Below, in pieces: positions 14,913-19,143 of a DNA stretch of 19,143 nt (the first letter of the stretch is position 1; the number at the start of each line of letters is the position of its first letter). The DNA is taken from assembly GCA_964646035.1 (NCBI GenBank), contig CAZYDJ010000035.1:1-19143 (forward strand), written 5' to 3'. Origin of the DNA: CAYLMM01 sp964646035. GTDB taxonomy: Bacteria > Krumholzibacteriota > Krumholzibacteriia > LZORAL124-64-63. The notes under the pieces were generated by a model. That model did no database searches. It was not told the DNA's origin and saw only the letters and a list, made by a program, of their open reading frames with translations. Both the position numbers and the translations under genes were made by a program.

Positions 14913-15956
14913 CTAGACGCTGAAGCGGATGTTGAGGATGTCGCCGTCCTGCACCGCGTAACCCTTGCCCTCCAGGCGCAGCAGATTGGCCTGCTTGGCG
15001 GCCGCCATCCCGCCGGCGCCGATCAGATCGTCGTAGGCGCAGGTCTCGGCGCGGATGAAGCCGCGTTCGAGGTCGGAGTGGATCTGGCCCGCGGCCTCCG
15101 GCGCGAGAGCGCCGCGGCGGACGGTCCAGGCGCGGCACTCGTCGTCGCCGACGGTGAAGAAGCTGAGCAGGCCCAGAGCCGCGTATGCCGCCCGGACCAT
15201 CTTGTGCGAGGCCGGCTCGTCGATGCCCAGTTCGGCCAGGAATTCCGATTTTTCTTCCTCGGGCAGTTCGGCGATCTCCTCCTCCACCTTGGCGCTGAGG
15301 GTGACCACCTGGGCTCCGCCGGACGCCGCAGCCGCGGCGATGGCCGGATCGACGCCGTCCTCCGAGCCGTTGAGCACTATGATCAGGGGCTTCAGGGTGA
15401 GGAAAGAGAATCCGCTGACCAGCTTGATCTCGTCGACGTTGAGTTCGATGTCGCGCAGGGGCAGCCCCTGCTCCAGGCGCTCGCGGAAGCGTTCGAGCAG
15501 CGGCGGTTCGAAGGCGTTCTCGACCTTGCCCATGCGCATTTTGTCCTTGGTCAGGCGGTCGAGGCGCTTCTCGACGATCTGCAGGTCGGCCACGGTCAAT
15601 TCGAGGGCCAGCTCGTCTATCTCGCCGGACGGATCGGGCGCAGTGATGCCGTTGTCGAAGCAGCGCACCACCTGGGCCAGGGCGTCCACGCGGCGGCCGT
15701 GCTCGAGGAAGCGGATGCTTTCGCCGTCCGAGCCTCCGGCCGCGAAACCGGGCACGTCGACCCATTCGATCGTGGCGTTGACCTGTCGCTTGGGTTTGAA
15801 CATCGCAGTCAGGATGTCCAGGCGCGGGTCGGGAATCCTCCCGACCGCGAGATGGGGATCGACGCCGCCCTGACCGGTCGGAGCGACGGCTCCGGTGACC
15901 GCGTTGAAGAGGGTCGTCTTGCCCGTGTACTTCAGGCCGATGATTCCGATCTGCAC
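14913..15956 (-). CDS. ychF: YchF/OLA1-family ATPase/GTPase
   Basis: YchF is a ribosome-associated, Obg-related P-loop protein that prefers ATP. The call uses the GTG at 15956 (347 residues, 'VQIGIIGLKYTGKTTLFNAVTG') because GGAGG lies 6 bases upstream; the frame extends 17 codons further without homology. G1 is GLKYTGKT (7-14), less standard than the usual GLPNVGKS. G3 is DVPGF (67-71). G4 is NGSE (196-199), the YchF NxxE form that replaces NKxD and changes base specificity. The C-terminal TGS domain ends 'VQDGDILNIRFSV', as the family does. It is slightly shorter than the usual 363 residues. It probably forms a two-gene unit with the glycosyltransferase gene. Confidence 0.93.
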   Translation of the reverse strand: MQIGIIGLKYTGKTTLFNAVTGAVAPTGQGGVDPHLAVGRIPDPRLDILTAMFKPKRQVNATIEWVDVPGFAAGGSDGESIRFLEHGRRVDALAQVVRCFDNGITAPDPSGEIDELALELTVADLQIVEKRLDRLTKDKMRMGKVENAFEPPLLERFRERLEQGLPLRDIELNVDEIKLVSGFSFLTLKPLIIVLNGSEDGVDPAIAAAAASGGAQVVTLSAKVEEEIAELPEEEKSEFLAELGIDEPASHKMVRAAYAALGLLSFFTVGDDECRAWTVRRGALAPEAAGQIHSDLERGFIRAETCAYDDLIGAGGMAAAKQANLLRLEGKGYAVQDGDILNIRFSV

Positions 15957-15995
15957 GAATGACCTCCGGTTCGATTTGAGCGATTCCGCACCGGG

Positions 15996-16024
15996 AGTAT
16001 AGTCCATCCCCCCGCCCCGGACAA
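15996..16024 (-). promoter_or_regulatory. Sigma-70 promoter for ychF
   Basis: On the minus strand -35 TTGTCC (16024-16019), a 17-base spacer and -10 TATACT (16001-15996, 5 of 6). It lies just after the upstream methyltransferase stop and would give a leader of about 35 nt. ychF therefore probably has its own start in addition to any readthrough. Confidence 0.5.
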
Positions 16025-16034
16025 AACCGTCGGT

Positions 16035-16934
16035 TCAGAGACGCTTCGCCACGATCCCGGCCGCCGGCGAACCGTCAGGGTCGTCGTCCTCGACGTGGAC
16101 CAGTGTCTCGAAGCGATCGGCCGCAAAGAAATCGAGCAACTCGCCGGGTTGCAGGCAATGGCGTTCGGCCGGCAACGTCACGTCGCAATCCTCGATCCAG
16201 CGATAGGTCCGGATCACCGCGACCCCTCCGGGCAGCAGCAGATCGCCCATCCGATCCATCAGATCCCGATCGAGGAAGCGGAAGGCCAGGATCAGGGCCC
16301 AGGGCCCTGCCGGAACCCGGGAGGGATCGGTGAGATCGGCGCATGCCGTCTCGAATTCAACGCCGGCCGATGCGGCGACGCGGGCGGCGAGATCGAGGGC
16401 GTGCCGATGGCGGTCGACGGCGGTCACCCGCCAGCCCCTTTCGCTGAGCCAGGCCGCGGCGCGTCCGCAGCCGGCCCCCAGATCGACGGCGGGGCCCAGA
16501 TCCGGCGCAGGCAGCAGATCCGCGTTTTCGACCAGGAACTCCGGCGGCCGCCACAGCCGGCGGCGGCCGATTCCGGTTTCCCGCAACTCGGCCGGCAGGA
16601 CGGCAACCGACCCGGCGTCCAGCGTCAGAGCGGTCACGGCGGGACGTCCGCGGCCCCGGAGATACTCCGCCACTGCTTCCGCGACGTGAGCCGCGCCCAT
16701 CACCAGCAGCGGCTCGTGGCGAGGCGGCAGCAGCACCGCCGGCAAGGCGTCGGCCAGACTCGCAGCCAAGGCTTCGGAATCGGCGAAAGCGCCCGGCGGC
16801 AGAGGCATGTTCACCGCCCCGACCGGATGCGCGGCGGCATGGGACTCGGGGTCGCGCAGGTCCAGCAGATTGCCCCGGCGCCAGGCCGGACCCGCTGCCG
16901 AATCCCGCCAATCTCTTTCTTTTCCGGGCCTCAC
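16035..16934 (-). CDS. Degenerate rhodanese domain fused to a SAM-dependent methyltransferase
   Basis: 299 residues from the GTG at 16934, chosen because AGGGGA lies 4 bases upstream and the first domain begins soon after; the open frame runs about 35 codons further into the divergent gene's region. Residues 20-100 are rhodanese-like ('NLLDLRDPESHAAAHPVGAVNMPL'), but the catalytic-loop position reads 'LLVMGAAHVAEAVAEYLRGRG' with no cysteine, so it cannot be an active sulfurtransferase. Residues 145-299 are a class I methyltransferase with motif I DLGAGCG (151-157) and 'VTAVDRHRHALDLA', close to the TehB/UbiE-like group. Substrate is unknown; the inert rhodanese part may bind a partner or substrate. 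A divergent alkyltransferase gene starts 100 bases away. Confidence 0.82.
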   Translation of the reverse strand: MRPGKERDWRDSAAGPAWRRGNLLDLRDPESHAAAHPVGAVNMPLPPGAFADSEALAASLADALPAVLLPPRHEPLLVMGAAHVAEAVAEYLRGRGRPAVTALTLDAGSVAVLPAELRETGIGRRRLWRPPEFLVENADLLPAPDLGPAVDLGAGCGRAAAWLSERGWRVTAVDRHRHALDLAARVAASAGVEFETACADLTDPSRVPAGPWALILAFRFLDRDLMDRMGDLLLPGGVAVIRTYRWIEDCDVTLPAERHCLQPGELLDFFAADRFETLVHVEDDDPDGSPAAGIVAKRL

Positions 16935-17033
16935 GGCTTCCCCTGACCTTCCGATTCTGGTATTCTTGGCTGGTTGCGATCCTGAATCCGAACGTTGAAG
17001 ATCGAATCCGCCGGAACCCGGATGGAGCGTTCG

Positions 17034-17582
17034 ATGCAATTACGCTTCGCCCTGCTGCTGAACATCCTCGATCCGTTGCTGGCCATCGCCGGCGACCGCG
17101 GATTGCTGCGCCTGGCTTTCCTGCGCGAGGCCTACGAGTACAAGACCCTGGCCCACGCCCTGGCCCGCAATCTCGGCGCAGACATCTCCCTGGTCGAGGA
17201 CGCAGCCCGCTTCGCCGATCTGCGCGGCCAACTCGCGGAATATTTCACCGGCACGCGACGCCACTTCGATATTCCCATCGACCTGCGCGGATCCGACTTC
17301 CAACTCGCGGTCTGGAATCGCCTGACCGCCATCCCCTACGGCAAGCTGCGCACCTACAAGCAGATCGCGATGGAGATCGGCCGGCCCACGGCTTCCCGGG
17401 CGGTCGGACAGGCGACGGGCCAGAACCCGCTGCCGATCCTGGTGCCCTGCCATCGGGTGATCGGCGCCGGCGGCGATCTGACCGGGTTCTCCGGCGGGAT
17501 GTCGGTGAAGGCCCAGCTGCTGCGCCTCGAGGGCCACACCCTCGGCGACACCGACCGCATCGTGGCGCCGCGGCTCTTCTGA
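17034..17582 (+). CDS. ogt: Methylated-DNA-protein-cysteine methyltransferase (Ogt/MGMT type)
   Basis: This suicide DNA-repair protein moves the alkyl group from O6-alkylguanine to its own cysteine. The ATG at 17034 (182 residues, 'MQLRFALLLNILDPLLAI') was chosen for its GGAG 6 bases upstream; an in-frame ATG at 17022 and a TTG at 16995 are alternatives. The active-site motif PCHRV has the acceptor Cys139, within 'ILVPCHRVIGAGGDLTGFSGG'. The helix-turn-helix 'IPYGKLRTYKQIAMEIGRPTASRAVGQATGQNP' contains the arginine finger that flips the base. The N-terminal about 75 residues form the usual poorly conserved domain; there is no AdaA-type zinc/AraC part. It stands alone on the plus strand, divergent from the rhodanese-methyltransferase gene. 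Confidence 0.95.
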   Translation: MQLRFALLLNILDPLLAIAGDRGLLRLAFLREAYEYKTLAHALARNLGADISLVEDAARFADLRGQLAEYFTGTRRHFDIPIDLRGSDFQLAVWNRLTAIPYGKLRTYKQIAMEIGRPTASRAVGQATGQNPLPILVPCHRVIGAGGDLTGFSGGMSVKAQLLRLEGHTLGDTDRIVAPRLF

Positions 17583-17665
17583 TCCGTTACTTCCGATCCG
17601 CCTTCCCTACCCCACCCCGTCCCGCACTCTGCCACATTCCGGCCGCAGGCTCAAGCCGGCCGCCG

Positions 17666-17690
17666 ACCCGGCTCCGGAGCGGGTGATTTC
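17666..17690 (+). terminator. Weak terminator-like hairpin after ogt
   Basis: ACCCG (17666-17670) pairs with CGGGT (17680-17684) around a palindromic CTCCGGAG core, followed by GATTTCCCC. It lies in the 136-base convergent gap between ogt and the winged-helix gene. The stem is short and the T-tract is three bases, so this is a weak call; nothing else stands out in this gap. Confidence 0.25.
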
Positions 17691-17718
17691 CCCCGGCCGC
17701 CGCCAAACCGATTGTCGA

Positions 17719-18045
17719 TCAGGATTCCAGACCGGGCACGATGCTGCGCAGCTCGGCGACGTAGCGCTTGAAGCCGCGGCGGCCGGCCGGCGTGATCTTG
17801 ATGGTGGTGCGGGGGCGCTTGTCGACGAAGGACTTCTCCACCGAGACGACGCCGCCTTCGGCCAGACGGCTGACGTGGACCGACAGGGTGCCGTCGGTCA
17901 TGCCCAGCAATACGCGCAATTCGGTGAACGGGGTCGGACCGACCCTGATCAGATGGGACAGGATGAGCAGCCGCGCCCGCCCGTGGATGAGCGGCGACAG
18001 CGGTTGCCCCCCTCCTGCCGGAGAAGCGGGACTTTTTTCGCGCAC
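17719..18045 (-). CDS. Small winged-helix transcriptional regulator (MarR/HTH_34-like)
   Basis: 108 residues from a GTG at 18045, chosen because a perfect AGGAGG lies 9 bases upstream; the frame is open for 50 more codons, but these overlap the structured leader and look non-coding. The protein is one winged helix: 'LIHGRARLLILSHLIRVGPTPFTELRVLLGMTDGTLSVHVSRLAEGGVV' (about 19-67) is the helix-turn-helix. 'VSVEKSFVDKRPRTTIKITPAGRRGF' (67-92) is the wing, followed by a short dimerisation helix. This is the pattern of the small 'transcriptional regulator' group near MarR/ArsR. No effector domain or metal-binding cysteines are seen. It is probably a dimer and the tandem dyads at 18382-18417 are its most likely operator. 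It is divergent from rocD. Confidence 0.88.
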   Translation of the reverse strand: MREKSPASPAGGGQPLSPLIHGRARLLILSHLIRVGPTPFTELRVLLGMTDGTLSVHVSRLAEGGVVSVEKSFVDKRPRTTIKITPAGRRGFKRYVAELRSIVPGLES

Positions 18046-18069
18046 GCCGCGGGGCCTCCTTGCCGCCTT

Positions 18070-18109
18070 CGGCGAAAACCAACGAGGGGAGACCGTACGG
18101 CCTCCCCTC
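18070..18109 (-). terminator. Terminator-like hairpin just before the winged-helix gene (attenuator or RNA 3' end)
   Basis: On the minus strand an 11-bp stem with one G-U pair (18109-18099 with 18094-18084) closes on the loop GTAC and is followed by GTTGGTTTTCGCC. It ends about 10 bases before the regulator's AGGAGG. The orientation of the T-rich tail matches the minus-strand promoter near 18385-18414. It could end a non-coding RNA or limit readthrough into the regulator gene. Confidence 0.5.
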
Positions 18110-18165
18110 CGGGATCGATCTGCTTCGCCCTGCCTGCACGGCCCCCGTGCAAGTGCTACGGGGAA

Positions 18166-18216
18166 CCTGGGCAGTCGAGGGAGCGGCGCTTCCACCCAGG
18201 ATCAGCGCCGCTCCCT
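18166..18216 (-). other. Perfect 13-bp hairpin with a potential H-type pseudoknot
   Basis: AGGGAGCGGCGCT (18216-18204) pairs exactly with AGCGCCGCTCCCT (18190-18178). The 13-base loop contains CCTGGG (18200-18195), which is complementary to CCCAGG (18171-18166) located 6 bases after the stem; a G-U pair can extend this to 7 bp. A second CCCAGG (18219-18214) overlaps the stem start and competes for the same loop. Confidence 0.5.
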
Positions 18217-18381
18217 GGGAAATGCCGGTCGGGGATCCTTCCCCGCCTCCACAAGCGTGGAGTTCCGCGGCCTTCACCAGTGCTCCATCCGGACCCGGCG
18301 ACATCCCTCGAAACAGACCAAGCTGGCCGTGTTTCCGATTCTTCAGCCTGACGACCCTCCGTGGCCGTCCCCTGGGCTGGA

Positions 18382-18417
18382 TACTTTATAGTCTCAAGTA
18401 CTTTGTGTTTTCAAGTA
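18382..18417. promoter_or_regulatory. Tandem overlapping operator: two TACTT-N9-AAGTA dyads
   Basis: TACTT (18382-18386) with AAGTA (18396-18400), and TACTT (18399-18403) with AAGTA (18413-18417). The two 19-bp dyads are identical in half-sites and spacing, overlap by two bases (TA), and have centres 17 bp apart. They cover the minus-strand promoter from -35 to -10. A dimeric regulator bound here would block that promoter; the adjacent winged-helix protein is the natural candidate. Confidence 0.6.
18385..18414 (-). promoter_or_regulatory. Minus-strand promoter with A+T-rich upstream element
   Basis: On the minus strand -35 TTGAAA (18414-18409), an 18-base spacer and -10 TATAAA (18390-18385), with a start expected near 18378. 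Upstream of the -35, 18415-18446 is strikingly A+T-rich, with a run of seven T's on the minus strand, and could act as an UP element. It would drive the structured RNA and, by readthrough, the winged-helix gene. Confidence 0.6.
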
Positions 18418-18458
18418 AAAAAACAGCCGAAATGAATTTATTTTTCCGGTCCTATCGC

Positions 18459-18501
18459 CGAGCGGCCGAATCAGCCCCCAGACGGCCGCTCGCCGCTGAT
18501 T
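18459..18501. repeat. Two mutually exclusive inverted repeats upstream of rocD
   Basis: CGAGCGGCCG (18459-18468) pairs perfectly with CGGCCGCTCG (18483-18492). The loop begins with AATCAGC (18469-18475), which pairs perfectly with GCTGATT (18495-18501). The connecting loops (0 and 2 bases) are too short for both helices to form fully as a pseudoknot, so they would be alternatives. The segment lies just upstream of the proposed rocD promoter, so it may act as DNA (a protein site) rather than as RNA. Confidence 0.45.
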
Positions 18502-18507
18502 AGTGGG

Positions 18508-18536
18508 TTGGAAAAGATGAGCTGAGTGCGTATGTT
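18508..18536 (+). promoter_or_regulatory. Candidate sigma-70 promoter for rocD
   Basis: Plus strand: -35 TTGGAA (18508-18513), a 17-base spacer and -10 TATGTT (18531-18536), each 4 of 6 matches to consensus. Start expected near 18543, giving a leader of about 100 nt that begins with the hairpin at 18545-18576. Confidence 0.45.
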
Positions 18537-18544
18537 TGGTCCGC

Positions 18545-18576
18545 CCGCGCTCTGCGGGAGCGCAGGGAAAGCGCGG
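18545..18576 (+). other. 5' leader hairpin of rocD
   Basis: CCGCGCT (18545-18551) pairs with AGCGCGG (18570-18576), continuing as CTGCG (18552-18556) with CGCAG (18561-18565) and a GGAG loop, interrupted only by a GGAA bulge. An alternative perfect 6-bp hairpin uses 18547-18552 with 18558-18563. It would be at the very 5' end of the proposed rocD mRNA, where it could stabilise the transcript. Confidence 0.4.
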
Positions 18577-18641
18577 CGGCCGCAGCCTCGCCATAGATCT
18601 GTCACTCGATTACGCAATCCCAAACGCTGGAGGTGAGCCGG

Positions 18642-19143
18642 ATGAAGACTACGAAGTTCATAGCCATGGAAGACCAGTACGGTGCGCACAACTACCACCC
18701 GCTGGACCTGGTGATCAAGAAGGCCGAGGGCATCTGGGTAGAGGATGTCGAAGGCAAGCGTTACATGGACTGTCTGGCCGCCTACAGCGCCGTCAACCAG
18801 GGACATTGCCATCCCCGCCTGCTGAAGGTCTTCCGCCGCCAGGCAGCGAAGTGCACCCTGACCAGCCGGGCCTTCCGCAACGACCAGCTGCCGGCTTTCT
18901 ACAAGGAACTGAGCGATATCTCCGGCTTCGAGAAGGTGCTGCCGATGAATTCGGGCGCCGAGGCCGTAGAGACCGCAATCAAGGCGGCCCGCAAATGGGG
19001 CTACAAGGTCAAGGGCATCCCGGCCAACAAGGCCGAGATCATCGTCAGCGCGGACAACTTCCACGGCCGCACCACGACGATCGTCGGCTTCTCGACCGAG
19101 GACCAGTACAAGGACGGCTTCGGCCCCTTCACGCCGGGCTTCA
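18642..19143 (+). CDS. rocD: RocD, ornithine aminotransferase (cut by the window end)
   Basis: This is a PLP-dependent class III aminotransferase that converts ornithine and 2-oxoglutarate to glutamate semialdehyde and glutamate, linking arginine breakdown to proline and glutamate. The ATG at 18642 has GGAGGTGA upstream and the frame continues past the window (167 codons visible). The sequence follows ornithine aminotransferases closely: 'YGAHNYHPLDLVIKKAEGIWVEDVEGKRYMDCLAAYSAVNQGHCHP', then 'LTSRAFRND', the PLP-phosphate region 'LPMNSGAEAVETAIKAARKWGY' and 'NFHGRTTTIVGFST'. The PLP lysine lies beyond the window end. Other class III enzymes are less likely because of the 'SAYSAVNQGHCHP'-like and 'KWGYKVKGIP' stretches. 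It is divergent from the winged-helix gene. Confidence 0.93.
   Translation, partial: MKTTKFIAMEDQYGAHNYHPLDLVIKKAEGIWVEDVEGKRYMDCLAAYSAVNQGHCHPRLLKVFRRQAAKCTLTSRAFRNDQLPAFYKELSDISGFEKVLPMNSGAEAVETAIKAARKWGYKVKGIPANKAEIIVSADNFHGRTTTIVGFSTEDQYKDGFGPFTPGF

Larger units (their letters stand above)
18070..18379 (-). ncRNA. Candidate structured RNA or leader, about 310 nt, family not recognised
   Basis: The predicted transcript begins near 18378. Going 3'-ward on the minus strand: a 5' hairpin (18379-18344; GACGGCC pairs with GGTCGTC inside a CAGCC/GGCTG stem) and a hairpin of two stacked stems with a one-base bulge (18335-18310). Next, a closing helix (18299-18292 with 18230-18224) encloses two hairpins (18262-18247 and 18245-18230). 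Then come a perfect 13-bp hairpin (18216-18178) with a possible loop pseudoknot, a 9-bp hairpin (18153-18133) and a terminator-like hairpin (18109-18084). The promoter, the order of helices and the T-rich end agree on one strand. Frames in both directions lack protein features. It is not RNase P, tmRNA, SRP or a tRNA by their conserved motifs. High GC makes chance hairpins easier, so the case rests on the set. Confidence 0.45.

Noticed and set aside
11760..15962. Long plus-strand frames at 11760-12935, 12758-14167 and 14790-15962
   Set aside because: They are antisense shadows of the sigma, Spy-like, glycosyltransferase and ychF genes, and one runs through the N gap. No conserved motif or ribosome-binding site was seen.
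18084..18109. Resemblance of CCGTACGGT to the tip of group II intron domain V
   Set aside because: The conserved AGC triad, the bulge and the GNRA loop are missing and there is no reverse transcriptase nearby.
18224..18299. tRNA-Sec or another tRNA, suspected because selB is present
   Set aside because: No TTCGA T-loop, anticodon arm with TCA, or CCA end could be lined up. No tRNA was recognised elsewhere in the window.
18459..18501. A true H-type pseudoknot formed by the two inverted repeats
   Set aside because: Crossing loops of 0 and 2 bases cannot span stems of 7 and 10 bp; treated as alternative helices instead.
17651..18503. Open frames in the 18046-18641 gap on both strands (17651-18304 minus, 18060-18503 plus)
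   Set aside because: They cross the hairpins, have no homologous pattern that I recognise and overlap a better-supported regulator. Non-coding is more likely.
1..19143. CRISPR arrays, insertion sequences, transposases, phage genes or rRNA
   Set aside because: None seen: no regularly spaced repeats, no transposase or integrase motifs, no rRNA signatures. The novelty here is regulatory rather than mobile.

Overview
The window is high-GC bacterial chromosome (roughly two thirds G+C by eye) from a draft or metagenome-type assembly, because two runs of N (6290-6299 and 12156-12255) interrupt genes. The gene set (RF1, PrmC, Rho, zinc-type L31, MurA, IspG, SelB, YchF) is bacterial housekeeping of a diderm type: there is a lipoprotein and two exported Spy-like proteins. 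The mix of selB, a membrane glycosyltransferase-TPR fusion and rocD suggests a poorly sampled FCB-like or candidate phylum. No marker here allows a firm placement.

Region 1 (about 1-9250) is one long minus-strand cluster read from right to left: rho, rpmE, a DUF1385 (YqhQ-like) membrane protein, prfA, prmC, murA, selB, ispG. From DUF1385 to ispG the genes mostly touch or overlap by 4 bases. It combines transcription termination (Rho), translation termination (RF1 and the methylase of its GGQ motif), selenocysteine decoding (SelB) and two envelope or isoprenoid precursor enzymes (MurA, IspG). A candidate intrinsic terminator lies between rpmE and DUF1385, and a perfect 13-bp GC hairpin without a U-tract follows ispG.

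Region 2 (9325-12731, minus) holds a TPR lipoprotein with a good sigma-70 promoter and an envelope-stress module. The module is a Spy-like secreted protein, an ECF sigma factor, a one-span anti-sigma-like protein and a membrane-anchored Spy/CnrX-like protein. A scaffold gap falls between the first two.

Region 3 (12851-17582) holds a GT39-like membrane glycosyltransferase fused to TPRs, the GTPase YchF with its own promoter, a methyltransferase with a degenerate rhodanese domain, and, divergent on the plus strand, a DNA O6-alkylguanine methyltransferase.

Region 4 (17719-19143) is the most interesting part. A small winged-helix regulator (minus) and ornithine aminotransferase rocD (plus, cut by the window end) are divergent and separated by about 600 bases of non-coding DNA. 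This gap holds an A+T-rich minus-strand promoter overlaid by two overlapping TACTT-N9-AAGTA dyads. About 310 nt downstream of that promoter carry a series of exact hairpins, a possible pseudoknot and a terminator-like hairpin just before the regulator's Shine-Dalgarno. On the plus side are a rocD promoter and two further structured segments. I read this as a candidate structured RNA or attenuating leader controlled by a tandem operator. I do not recognise it as a known RNA family.
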